From the NCBI GenBank assembly GCA_049472395.1, contig JBLIRR010000015.1, positions 62,001 through 126,000 on the forward strand: 64,000 bases of DNA, read 5' to 3'. Below the pieces are notes generated by a model. That model saw only the letters and a program-made list of their open reading frames with translations, had not been told where the DNA came from and ran no database searches. This document shows, piece after piece, positions 46,119-54,285 of the stretch; positions within the stretch are counted from its first letter, which is position 1, and every line of letters starts with the position of its first letter. This stretch comes from JBLIRR01 sp049472395 (GTDB lineage: Bacteria; SZUA-182; DTGQ01; JBLIRR01). The position numbers were made by a program, and so were the translations under genes.

Positions 46119-47061
46119 AAAGCCTTCTCCTCGCATTTTGTCTCAAAGAGACAGGATTTTTTTCAATATGTAAAGTATATTCATCACTATGTATTCCCAA
46201 GATAACGGTATCCTCTTTGATTTTCAGAACCTGAATTTGATCAAAAAGAAGATCGCCCTCTTTAAATAATTGATTTCCGATCAAAGCCCTTTTTTTACCC
46301 TTAAAATCCATTATTCCCAAAACAGACAGTTCTTTTAAGCGTTCCTCAAGCCTACGTTGCTGTTCTTTTGCATATCGAGCCTCGCTTGGCTCTAAAAAAG
46401 GATTACGGTATATTCTGCCAGGCCCTTTGTTATTATTCTCCTCTGTATCGAATGATATGTAATGATCCGATGCGTAATGCTGTCTTAGCTCATCGAGGGT
46501 TTTGATCTCAGTTTCTTCAAATTTTATCATATCAATTGAATTAATACGTAATAAAGCATTCACAGGGGCTAAATTATTATATTTTATTTCTGCCTCAGAT
46601 ATAATCAGTGTATCAATATTAAGTTTATGATCATTTTCAATTTTCCAAATAAAACGCATTAATTTGAAATAATCCCCCTGTAACATCATATCAAAACTAG
46701 TTTTGATATAGTGCTCCTTGTTTTCAGATTTACCCGGACTAATTTCCAGAAGTTTAAGCCCCAATGAATTAGCCAGATTATTTATTAGTTGAAGAAAGAA
46801 GGGAGCGCGGTCTGCTTCTTTAAGCTTTTGACGGTTAAAATAATTTAAATTTACATGTTCGAGGGGAAGCTCGGCTATCTCCTTTTTTAAATAGGCTATC
46901 GAATCTTCATATTTTTTTAAATCATATTCCAGTTTTTTTATCTCTTGTTCAATAGTGACAAGTTGCCGTTTTTGTGGGGAGTGAAAGAATAAATAATAAT
47001 ATAATGAGATAAACCCACTCATGAGTATTAAAATGATAATAAAGACAGCTTTTTTTTTCAT
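46099..47061 (-). CDS. PilO-PilP fusion protein
   Basis: 320 residues. One membrane helix (about 5-27), a coiled coil (about 35-70) and a PilO-like ferredoxin fold to about 180 (FFLQLINNLANSLGLKLLEIS, MMLQGDYFKLMRFIW). After a linker with RNPFLEPSEARY, a PilP-like beta domain covers about 245-305 (LSVLGIMDFKGKKRALIGNQLFKEGD reading as LGI, GKKRALI, YTLHIE). PilO and PilP are normally separate: PilO in the inner-membrane platform, PilP a lipoprotein bridging to PilQ. Here one chain may do both. ATG overlaps the pilN stop (ATGA). Confidence 0.75.
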   Translation of the reverse strand: MKKKAVFIIILILMSGFISLYYYLFFHSPQKRQLVTIEQEIKKLEYDLKKYEDSIAYLKKEIAELPLEHVNLNYFNRQKLKEADRAPFFLQLINNLANSLGLKLLEISPGKSENKEHYIKTSFDMMLQGDYFKLMRFIWKIENDHKLNIDTLIISEAEIKYNNLAPVNALLRINSIDMIKFEETEIKTLDELRQHYASDHYISFDTEENNNKGPGRIYRNPFLEPSEARYAKEQQRRLEERLKELSVLGIMDFKGKKRALIGNQLFKEGDLLFDQIQVLKIKEDTVILGIHSDEYTLHIEKNPVSLRQNARRRLYEQEID

Positions 47062-47657
47062 TTAAATTTTTTTATTTCTCCGATAATCTCAAACTCTATA
47101 TCCTTTTGAGGCCCTTTCTGTGACTTTTTTAAATATAAAATACGTAAGGGATTAAAATCTTTTTCCATGGAAGCTGAATTATTTAAGGCCATCACTAACT
47201 CGCCAATCTCAGCGTAGTATTCTTTCTTGACAGTTGAGTAAATATATCCTTTTATGGTTATTTCTTTTGTATTTTCTGTTTTTTTCACATTATTATCAAA
47301 TGAAATTACACTGAGCCAGGTTTTTTTTGAAATTGTCTGGCTTATCTCCAATAATTTATCGTACCAGGCGATAGCCTCGTCTTTTAATTGGATATAACAG
47401 CTTTTCTTTTCCTCTAATTCATGAGATATTGTTTTAATTTCTTCCAATTGATTTTTAAAAAAGAGTCTCTGCTCACTTTTTTCCTTAATACGTTGTTTTT
47501 GCGGGATATATACCCCATATCGCAGAGCTATAATAGTCGCGCAGAGGACTATAATTGCTATTATGACATATGCCACATAGTGAGGTTGAGAAGGGGAAAC
47601 GAGCTCTTTCTTAAGTTTAGGTTTATTAATATTGATATTAAAAAGATTAGAGTTCAT
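47058..47657 (-). CDS. pilN: PilN-like inner-membrane pilus assembly protein
   Basis: 199 residues from ATG 47657 with AGGGG upstream. N-terminal short cytoplasmic segment containing NLFNININ, related to the PilN NLLP motif that binds PilM. One membrane helix about 30-52 is followed by a coiled coil (about 60-95) and a PilN-type fold (KTWLSVISFDNN, ITIKGYIYS). It pairs with PilO in the platform. Order M-N-O-Q supports the call even though sequence similarity is modest. Confidence 0.8.
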   Translation of the reverse strand: MNSNLFNININKPKLKKELVSPSQPHYVAYVIIAIIVLCATIIALRYGVYIPQKQRIKEKSEQRLFFKNQLEEIKTISHELEEKKSCYIQLKDEAIAWYDKLLEISQTISKKTWLSVISFDNNVKKTENTKEITIKGYIYSTVKKEYYAEIGELVMALNNSASMEKDFNPLRILYLKKSQKGPQKDIEFEIIGEIKKFK

Positions 47658-47675
47658 TGTATACAATCCCCTGTA

Positions 47676-48905
47676 TCATCCTCTCATCGCAAGGCCGACA
47701 CACAAACCCATGCTGGATACATGTTGTGATAAAATTTCGTGAGAGAAAATTTTACCATCAACATAAATATGATTAAATGGATTCAAATGTTCAACAGGAA
47801 TACCAAGCTCTTTACTCACATGTTTATCTATGTCTTTTAATTTGGATCCACCCCCTGTGAAAATGAGTTTTGTAAAGCCCTTTCTTCCTGTTTGATTATC
47901 ATAATAAATAAGGCATCGTCTTAATTCAGTAATAAATTCATCCAATACTGGTTTTATTATACCATAAAGATTTACATTTTTATCCCCCCCCCTTCGTTTA
48001 AACTCTTCTGCTTCTTCAGAGGAGATATTTAAATGAGATTCTATTTGTTTTGTAAAAGATTGTCCGCTTATATGAATATCTTTGGTGAAATAGAGTCCTC
48101 CGGGGCGATACACCGCAAGGATAGTAGAATGAGCTCCAATATCTATTAAAGCAACAGCTAAGTTTTGTTTGAGACTATCTTTAGTCAAATAAGAATTTAT
48201 TAAAGCAAGAGAATTAATATCAACAATTTTCGGGGTAATAGCGCATTTATTCATCAGATTAAGATGAGATTGAAGAAGCTTTTTAGTCACTGCTACTAAA
48301 AGAACATTTAGTTTTTTAGTCTTAGAGGTATACCCTAATACCTGATAATCTAAATTTACTTCGTCTAAAGGGAAAGGAATATATGTCTTGGCTTCCCATT
48401 TAAGGGATTGTGCCAATTCCTCTTCCGTCATGGGAGGGAATTGTATATGTCTTACTATTACCGAAGATCCGCCTAAGGAGGTAACTATGGTCACTTTTGA
48501 AAGATCAATATGTTTAAGAAGATCCCGTATATCCTGAAATCTATTGTCATTGTGGTGATTATGCCGTAACTCCTTAATGCCATAATCCACTAAACTATAT
48601 GAGCGGAAATTTTTTCGCAGTTGCACAAATTTAATAAAATGAGAGCCGATATCGAGCCCTATAATCATCTTGCCTCTATTTTTTAGAAAACCAACACGAG
48701 AAAAGAGAGGTTGAGGGGTTAAAAATAGCTCTTTTGAGGATTGAATATCGGAGACTGGTGGAGTATCCTCTTTTATAGACTCGATTTCAACATTTTCAGG
48801 AGATGAAAAATTAGATTTTTTCCCATCCCGAATAATATCTAATAGTTTGTTCGTCGCGACTAACCACTCTTCCTTTTTTTTATTATCATTGTTGAATTCA
48901 TTCAT
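47676..48905 (-). CDS. pilM: PilM, actin-like pilus assembly protein
   Basis: 409 residues. An N-terminal extension of about 75 residues of no recognised type precedes the actin/FtsA-like core: IGLDIGSHFIKFVQL, PFPLDEVNLDYQVLG, VALIDIGAHSTIL and LIFTGGGSKLKDID (phosphate and adenosine loops). PilM sits in the cytoplasm and binds the PilN tail. Usual length is about 350, so the extension is unusual. It is followed by pilN with 18 bases between. Confidence 0.9.
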   Translation of the reverse strand: MNEFNNDNKKKEEWLVATNKLLDIIRDGKKSNFSSPENVEIESIKEDTPPVSDIQSSKELFLTPQPLFSRVGFLKNRGKMIIGLDIGSHFIKFVQLRKNFRSYSLVDYGIKELRHNHHNDNRFQDIRDLLKHIDLSKVTIVTSLGGSSVIVRHIQFPPMTEEELAQSLKWEAKTYIPFPLDEVNLDYQVLGYTSKTKKLNVLLVAVTKKLLQSHLNLMNKCAITPKIVDINSLALINSYLTKDSLKQNLAVALIDIGAHSTILAVYRPGGLYFTKDIHISGQSFTKQIESHLNISSEEAEEFKRRGGDKNVNLYGIIKPVLDEFITELRRCLIYYDNQTGRKGFTKLIFTGGGSKLKDIDKHVSKELGIPVEHLNPFNHIYVDGKIFSHEILSQHVSSMGLCVGLAMRG

Positions 48906-48912
48906 TTTAAAT

Positions 48913-49806
48913 CTATCGATTTATTTTAATAAGTTTCCTTTTACCAATCATTTTAAGGTTTCTTCTTAGTTGAATAAGATCATTATCTATGGCTAATTGT
49001 TCCTTCTGAAGTGCCTGAACAATATCAAGATCTACATATTCTTTGCCTCGAGCATGCATTGAAATGAGAGAATGATGACAAAGATTAATAATTTTTCTGG
49101 GGTAACCTCCGGAGAGTATGTGAATAAGACGGATAGCCTCATCAGTAAAAAAGTTTTGCTCAGGAGGCAATCCTGCTTTTTTAAGCCGATATAAAATAAC
49201 AGATTTAGCCTCATTAAGGGTTAACGGTTTAATGGTGTAGCTAAAATTCACTCTGTCTATGAAATTTTTGTGTTCCCCGATGATATCTAAGAATTCAAGC
49301 TGCGCCAGAATAATCAACTGGAGTAATTTATATTTATTGGTTTCAAAATTTAATAAATTCCGTAATATTTCAATTTGTGGTGAAGTGAGTTTTTGACCCT
49401 CGTCTATCAAAAGTATGATAATTTTATTCTCTTCTACTCCTTTTTTAAAAAGAAAATTTTGAATTGCCTCTTTATAAATAAACGTTGATTTGCCCTCAGG
49501 GGAAATACCAAAGATTTGTATTAAAGCAGTTAAGAATTGATATTCTGTCCGGAAAGAGGGATCTAATATGAGAAAAAATAGGAATCGTTCTTTTTCATTT
49601 TTAAATAAATTAATGAGCACTCTACTAATTGTTGTCTTCCCCGTGCCCATATTTCCTAAGATGAGGTTCAATCCCCTGCGTAATCTAATGGAAATCTCAA
49701 TTCTCTGTAAACACTCCCTATAATGAATTGAATGATAAAAGAAATCTGGATCAGGTGAGAGAGAAAAAGGCTCCTTTTTTAATCCAAAAATCTCGAAATA
49801 TTCCAT
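48913..49806 (-). CDS. ExeA/GspA-like AAA ATPase
   Basis: 297 residues. Begins YFEIFGLKKEPFSLSPDPDFFY, shown in part here as EPFSLSPDPDFFY, the signature of the ExeA/GspA group. Walker A GNMGTGKTT (about 51), Walker B IILLIDEGQKL, arginine/sensor region GYPRKIINLCHHSLI. ExeA helps the secretin cross or assemble through peptidoglycan in type II systems. This copy lacks the C-terminal membrane and peptidoglycan-binding part of full ExeA. Its place inside the pilus operon suggests a role for PilQ. Confidence 0.85.
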   Translation of the reverse strand: MEYFEIFGLKKEPFSLSPDPDFFYHSIHYRECLQRIEISIRLRRGLNLILGNMGTGKTTISRVLINLFKNEKERFLFFLILDPSFRTEYQFLTALIQIFGISPEGKSTFIYKEAIQNFLFKKGVEENKIIILLIDEGQKLTSPQIEILRNLLNFETNKYKLLQLIILAQLEFLDIIGEHKNFIDRVNFSYTIKPLTLNEAKSVILYRLKKAGLPPEQNFFTDEAIRLIHILSGGYPRKIINLCHHSLISMHARGKEYVDLDIVQALQKEQLAIDNDLIQLRRNLKMIGKRKLIKINR

Positions 49807-49808
49807 AG

Positions 49809-51344
49809 TTAATTTATTTCATCCTCCCAGGGATTCCTTTCTTTCCATGATCCCCGGACTCTCTTTATGCGAAGTTCCGACACTGAGAATTTATCATAAT
49901 GTGTTCCATAATAATGGTAAAAATAATAATTTCCTTTACGAGGATCTTCAGGAAGAGGCGACGGCCATTTGGAATAGGTCTGCGAAGTCGTTCTCAGTTC
50001 CAATGTTCTTGCATGAATTTCCCCAGATGATATAAATGTAGGATCCCATGTCATTTCCCCCATACCTGGAAAGTAGGCAGGATCACTGCCAATTTTAATA
50101 TACCCTCCTGGTGCATAGATATTTGCCCCTATAATTGAACCTGATTCAATTATCACATTAGGAGTATTATAGGAGGGATCAAATGGATTAAAGGGAACTT
50201 CTTTTATCTCAATCCAAAATTTATTAGAGTTATGTTTTGCAAAAGTAAGTGGAGCTTTAAGATGCTCATTGAGCGAGTCAGGGGGAATAGAATCTAATAA
50301 AGCAGATCCCCTTGGAGCTATTTTACAATTGGCTTGGATAGAGACTTTTTTTTCTACATAAATAATGGTCTCTGGATCTTCTATAATCAAGGTCGATCCT
50401 TTTATCATGGTGAAATTATTAAAGTAATATCTGGTGGGCCCGTTTTTATCCGCAGGAAGAGTATATATCTTTGATTTAAGAAGAGTAAAATCATTATTTT
50501 TAGTAAAATTATAACTGTTTGAAGATCTTTTTAAAAGATAATTGCTATTTGATTCAGGGCTAAATTGCGGCATAGGATCGGTTTTAGCTGGATTAGAATC
50601 AATTCTAGGTGCCCTATTAATATCTAGTTCAGATTTTTGATCACCGACAACCCAGTAGGTAAACATACTATTTTCCTTAAAAGGATTTATTTTTCTACTA
50701 GTTTCTTTTATACCTTTAAAATGGAAGCTGGTATCGTCATAGGTAGTAAATCCTCCAGTCAGGAAACCTTCTGGATTAGGTTTATATATAAGTTCAGAAA
50801 TATTAAAAAATGCGTTGTTTCTTTTTTTAAGTGTCGTTGTATAGAAAGGTCTGCTTTCATATTGCTGAGAGATTTTTTTTCTTATTTCATTATGAGGACC
50901 CACGTAACCAGGAATTGTTCCTTCAATTTTGCATTCCCCAATAATTGTGATAATAATATTTCCATTAATATAGCTTTCCCACTCGCCAGCATCTTTATCT
51001 TCTGGGAAGGTAAAGTGATATCCGTAAGAATAATTGGCATCTATGGGAGGATCAAAATAGTATGGGTCATTCGTACACTCAAAGAGTTCAATCGGCCATG
51101 CCCCCTTTGATAGAAACTCACCACGATTATCAAGCTTATTATACATAAATTTTTTCCCATGATTTAATCCCTTTTCAGCAAGATAAAAAGCTTGCAGCTC
51201 AATTCTCTTTCTTTCCTCCAATAATAGGCGGTTTTTGTGGAGCATAAAAAAAGTCATAACGGTTAAGGTTATAAATAATATAATACATGTGACAGTAAAT
51301 ATAAGTACTACCCCTCTTTGTTCTTGCGTTCTTACTATATCCAT
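49809..51344 (-). CDS. PilX-like pilus-associated protein with beta-helix-type C-terminus
   Basis: 511 residues starting directly after the preceding stop (TAAATG). N-terminal membrane helix (GVVLIFTVTCIILFITLTVM, about 11-30) followed by AFYLAEKGLNHGKKFM, the PilX/GspK-like start. Residues about 300-450 have repeated short strands and turns (GSTLIIEDPETIIYVEKKVSI, cut here as STLIIEDPETIIYV; ESGSIIGANIYAPGGYIKIG) resembling a polymer-forming beta-helix. Such proteins are minor pilus components or surface adhesins. Large relative to usual PilX (about 200). Confidence 0.65.
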   Translation of the reverse strand: MDIVRTQEQRGVVLIFTVTCIILFITLTVMTFFMLHKNRLLLEERKRIELQAFYLAEKGLNHGKKFMYNKLDNRGEFLSKGAWPIELFECTNDPYYFDPPIDANYSYGYHFTFPEDKDAGEWESYINGNIIITIIGECKIEGTIPGYVGPHNEIRKKISQQYESRPFYTTTLKKRNNAFFNISELIYKPNPEGFLTGGFTTYDDTSFHFKGIKETSRKINPFKENSMFTYWVVGDQKSELDINRAPRIDSNPAKTDPMPQFSPESNSNYLLKRSSNSYNFTKNNDFTLLKSKIYTLPADKNGPTRYYFNNFTMIKGSTLIIEDPETIIYVEKKVSIQANCKIAPRGSALLDSIPPDSLNEHLKAPLTFAKHNSNKFWIEIKEVPFNPFDPSYNTPNVIIESGSIIGANIYAPGGYIKIGSDPAYFPGMGEMTWDPTFISSGEIHARTLELRTTSQTYSKWPSPLPEDPRKGNYYFYHYYGTHYDKFSVSELRIKRVRGSWKERNPWEDEIN

Positions 51345-51962
51345 TTAGTTTTCTTCGTAATAATTCCGTAATGTTATTTCAGTGTCGAGAGATTCTTCCA
51401 ATTCCTCTCTTCCTTCATTAAAGTATGCTTTGAGTTGTAAAGTAATTTTTAAGCATTTCTCATCAGGTCTAAAATAGACCCATGATTTCTCAAAGGTTAT
51501 TGTGGGCTCATAAATCAAATTAGAATAACTGCTTGTAGCTTTTGATAGGATAATTTCAGGATTTTTCCCGTCACTATCCGTTATTTGTATTTCCCTGGAT
51601 TTCCCTCCCTTCTTGTCCTTGACTTCACTTATTTTGCGATAGTTGTCTTTATCAAAGATAAGAGTTAATTCATGAGCCTTATTATTACTACCCTTCGTGA
51701 ACTCAAATCCCTCTGCGCTTATGATTCCATCCTCTCTTGTCCCCCCTTTTCCATATTTCCCATAGATGATTCTTTCCATGGCATGAAGAAGATCATTCTT
51801 CATCTGCCACCTTATTCTACTATTCCTGTTATTGTAACTAATATCTGTGATAAATCCATATATAACGAAAATAATTATACCGCTAATAACAATTACTACA
51901 AGGGTTTCGAAAAGTGTAAAACCGTTTTTTTTATTAATATTTTTTTTCTTGATAATAATCAC
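51345..51962 (-). CDS. Minor prepilin
   Basis: 205 residues from a GTG (no internal Met before the cleavage site). Short basic leader ending NKKNG followed by FTLFETLVVIVISG: prepilin peptidase should cut after Gly14 and leave an N-terminal Phe with Glu5. The rest is a globular beta domain. It is a minor pilin or pseudopilin of the GspJ/PilW type by position and size; exact equivalence is not clear. Confidence 0.8.
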   Translation of the reverse strand: MIIIKKKNINKKNGFTLFETLVVIVISGIIIFVIYGFITDISYNNRNSRIRWQMKNDLLHAMERIIYGKYGKGGTREDGIISAEGFEFTKGSNNKAHELTLIFDKDNYRKISEVKDKKGGKSREIQITDSDGKNPEIILSKATSSYSNLIYEPTITFEKSWVYFRPDEKCLKITLQLKAYFNEGREELEESLDTEITLRNYYEEN

Positions 51963-52422
51963 TTTCTAATGAAATACTAGGTTTATCACCACTATCAGGA
52001 GAAATTTTTATTCTAATGGAAATCAGTTCATCGTTTTTATCAAATTTTTGAAGCCCTATTTTAAATAAGCGTACAGGGTCATCCTCTGTCCACCAAAGGG
52101 AGCGCGGATTTGCACTTTCAAGTCTCTTTTTCAAATACTCGAAATTACGGTCATCTATTCTCGTATCAATATGACTTATTACCTCTTCAATAAATAATTG
52201 AGCATGACTCCGTATATATTGTTGTTGATTAAGAATTTTATTTCTGTCGTGTAATATTATTAATGCCGTATAAATAGAATAAATGCTTATCCCCGCTACT
52301 AAAATTACCGCTATTACTTCAATGAGGGTAAATCCGGGTGATGCGCAGATGCTGTTTAAATTATTTTTTTTATAATTTTTTAAATTGTTAAACAATGATA
52401 GTAATAAAATCAGGATTGTCAA
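51934..52422 (-). CDS. Minor prepilin with long leader
   Basis: 162 residues if begun at TTG 52422, which overlaps the major pilin stop (TTGA). The start is uncertain because there is no good ribosome site. Cleavage site CASPG/FTLIEVIAV follows a leader of about 30 residues, longer than usual. The mature part is short (about 130) with a Cys-free globular domain (RSLWWTEDDPVRLFKIGLQ read as LWWTEDD). Overlaps the next prepilin by 29 bases. Probably a GspI/PilV-like minor pilin. Confidence 0.7.
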   Translation of the reverse strand: MTILILLLSLFNNLKNYKKNNLNSICASPGFTLIEVIAVILVAGISIYSIYTALIILHDRNKILNQQQYIRSHAQLFIEEVISHIDTRIDDRNFEYLKKRLESANPRSLWWTEDDPVRLFKIGLQKFDKNDELISIRIKISPDSGDKPSISLESDYYQEKKY

Positions 52423-52868
52423 TCTTGAGGAATATAATCTGCGTATTGCTCCAATAAATTACCTCTTTCATCTTCAAATTTAATATCATCAGGATTTGAT
52501 GAACTATATGTATAACTAAACTCATATCCTCTTTCAGAAGAAGAGAATTCTTCTTTCGCCGTTGCAACAATTTTATTTCCATTATTTTCTAGAGAAATAT
52601 TAAAAAAGCGGTCTTTGAGTCCGAGCTTTTCCATGACATCATCAGCATCGAGATTTGCAATATTTTTCCCTGACATTTGTTGCTCTGAGAGATAATTTGC
52701 AATGGCTTTTACTGTCATAATCACATCAGTCATTTTAGCTTTCTTCGCATGATTAAGATACATTGGGAAGGCTATGGAGGCTAAAATGCCTATCATGATT
52801 ATCACTACCATTATCTCAATTAATGTAAATCCCTTAAGACCATTTCCTTTTTGTTGCATAATACCCAT
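52419..52868 (-). CDS. pilA: Type IV major pilin-like protein (PilA type)
   Basis: 149 residues; ATG with AAGGGAG nine bases upstream. Leader MGIMQQKGNGLKG, cleavage after Gly13, mature start FTLIEIMVVIIMIGILAS with Glu5. The length, the conserved A/L-rich alpha1 helix and position as first gene after a strong promoter suggest the main pilus subunit. The globular domain lacks the Cys pair that forms the D-loop in Pseudomonas/Neisseria pilins. A role as major pseudopilin (GspG) serving the type II locus is an alternative, since none is encoded there. Confidence 0.85.
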   Translation of the reverse strand: MGIMQQKGNGLKGFTLIEIMVVIIMIGILASIAFPMYLNHAKKAKMTDVIMTVKAIANYLSEQQMSGKNIANLDADDVMEKLGLKDRFFNISLENNGNKIVATAKEEFSSSERGYEFSYTYSSSNPDDIKFEDERGNLLEQYADYIPQD

Positions 52869-52918
52869 TTTTTATACTCCCTTATTTAAAATAAATTTGT
52901 CTATATTTCTAACCCCTA

Positions 52919-52947
52919 AGAGTAGCATTATTTTAATTTTTTGTCAA
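52919..52947 (-). promoter_or_regulatory. Promoter of the type IV pilus operon
   Basis: Minus strand: perfect TTGACA (52947-52942), 17-base spacer ending TGC, then TACTCT (52924-52919). The TGn before the -10 box is an extended -10 feature. The predicted start near 52912 gives a leader of about 44 bases. No sigma-54 -24/-12 pair was seen. Confidence 0.6.
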
Positions 52948-52960
52948 GATTAAAGGGCCC

Positions 52961-52998
52961 GTATCAGCAATTCTGTTTATGACTTTGAAACCTATTCT
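52961..52998 (-). repeat. Dispersed pre-promoter element, short copy D
   Basis: Minus strand GTCATAAACAGAATTGCTGA (52982-52963) preceded by TTTCAAA. It matches the core of the ileS and proA copies and lies 13 bases upstream of the pilin -35 box. The upstream block (GAAATCCC...) is not preserved here. Confidence 0.45.
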
Positions 52999-53041
52999 GA
53001 TTATATTAATAGATAATTTATTATTGTTATTATGAAATGAA

Positions 53042-53977
53042 TTATCTGAAAAGCTTTTTTGCCAGAATGGTCATTAATACCCAAAACATAAGATATCCAA
53101 ACACAACTTCAGAGATGACCAGGCACATCCCGAATGATGATGAAGGCAGAATATCTCCAAATCCGAGGGTAGTGAATGTAACAACACTAAAATAGAGCCT
53201 TTCTATGAATCTCTCAAGTCCTACCAGTCCACGTTCACTTTGCAGGGCTGTAAAATAATAGAAAGAAGCGTATATAATAATTACAAAAAAACACCAACAG
53301 ACCCATCGTATCACACTTGTGCCATAGTTGCTCGTGAGTCCCCAGAACCATGTCCATACTTTGACAAAGGTATACTTACTCGTGTAGGCTTTCCATTTAC
53401 TATATTCTATGCATAATTGATCACACTCTCCGAGGAAATCCTGTTCATCAAGCATTCGTATAATTTTCTTATATATAATATTAATATAATGCGTGCTTAA
53501 AGATTCGGCCTCTTGGGTCTTATGATATGGTAAGCCTTTGCTTTGAGAGATTAATTTGCATTGGGCAATAGCCATATCAAATGCTTCTTTATAAAAGAAA
53601 CTATCTTCTGGATTATTAAGATTGCATTCCACGCATCGTGTGAATTCAAGACATGCTAATTCATGCCAATTCGGATCATGATCATCCTCTTTCATGCAAA
53701 GGGAAAAGCACTCTCCCGCTATATAATGGTAATGTGCTGCAATCTCCCATTTCTTCCTGTATATGTTCATATTTTGGCTTTCATACCAGTTAGCCAAATT
53801 AGAAAACATACGTGCGGCGTCTTTAAAATTGTTTTGTCTTTTTTGTTCTAGTGCTTCTATTTCGCATTTTTTAATCTTATCTGGAATCTGAGGGCCTAAA
53901 ATAGAAGAAAGGGTATCCTCTAAATAATAATAATTTGTATTGATGGTGCCTTCTTGATTTTTAACCTCTACGCTCAT
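53042..53977 (-). CDS. Two-helix potassium-channel-like protein with N-terminal helical domain (copy 2)
   Basis: 311 residues, paralogue of 18592-19500. The soluble N-terminal domain (about 1-205) shares LANWYE, AGECFSLC, PNWHELA and the spacing between them. The pore region shares FWGLTSNYGTSVIRW, IERLYFSVVTFTTLGFGD (filter TTLGFGD at 269-275) and the second helix. The pore is more alike between copies than the N-terminal domain. Predicted inner-membrane cation channel whose cytoplasmic domain could sense a ligand. It faces away from proA across a 308-base gap. Confidence 0.8.
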   Translation of the reverse strand: MSVEVKNQEGTINTNYYYLEDTLSSILGPQIPDKIKKCEIEALEQKRQNNFKDAARMFSNLANWYESQNMNIYRKKWEIAAHYHYIAGECFSLCMKEDDHDPNWHELACLEFTRCVECNLNNPEDSFFYKEAFDMAIAQCKLISQSKGLPYHKTQEAESLSTHYINIIYKKIIRMLDEQDFLGECDQLCIEYSKWKAYTSKYTFVKVWTWFWGLTSNYGTSVIRWVCWCFFVIIIYASFYYFTALQSERGLVGLERFIERLYFSVVTFTTLGFGDILPSSSFGMCLVISEVVFGYLMFWVLMTILAKKLFR

Positions 53978-54060
53978 CTTGATGCATTTATCCCTTTCCC
54001 TATACCTCTATTATCGGTCTAATGAAAAGAAGAAAATCGGAGCAGATTCCCCTGCTTTTT

Positions 54061-54170
54061 ACCGCTCTACGTCGCTAAAAAGTTCAAAAGGATCTCGCTT
54101 GATTGCTCAGCATATAGCAGGAATCCCCTGTGCTTCAAAGAGGTCACCATACAGAATTTGCCGGGATCGA
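54061..54170 (+). repeat. Dispersed pre-promoter element, copy A (upstream of proA)
   Basis: About 110 bases related to copy B. Shared blocks include GCAGGAATCCCCTGTGCTTC (54117-54136) and ACCATACAGAATTTGCCGGG (54146-54165). Read on the opposite strand it gives a peptide with YGDLFEAQGIPAIC that is interrupted by stops, so it may be a relic of coding DNA. It ends about 14 bases before the proA -35 box. The remainder of the 53978-54285 gap holds only the promoter. Confidence 0.65.
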
Positions 54171-54178
54171 GGTAGGTC

Positions 54179-54207
54179 TTGAAAAAAAATAATATTTATG
54201 CTATACA
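54179..54207 (+). promoter_or_regulatory. Promoter of proA-thiL
   Basis: TTGAAA (54179-54184), 17-base spacer ending TGC, TATACA (54202-54207); the TGn makes an extended -10. Predicted leader of about 72 bases before ATG 54286. Confidence 0.65.
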
Positions 54208-54285
54208 GTATGCGATTTAGTAACATTGATGAAAGAGTGGTGAGCGCACTACTTAAATGTATAGAGAGGGGAGTGGTTCAGGGAG

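Noticed and set aside
50637..51110. 157-codon plus-strand frame over the PilX-like gene
   Set aside because: Antisense to a longer, better-supported gene and has no ribosome site or recognisable domain.
52869..53041. Sigma-54 promoter for the pilin gene
   Set aside because: No GG-N10-GC pair at -24/-12; a better sigma-70-type promoter is present instead.
53979..54182. Plus-strand 67-codon frame upstream of proA
   Set aside because: It is the translation of repeat copy A and its flank; the corresponding frame in copy B is broken, and there is no ribosome site.
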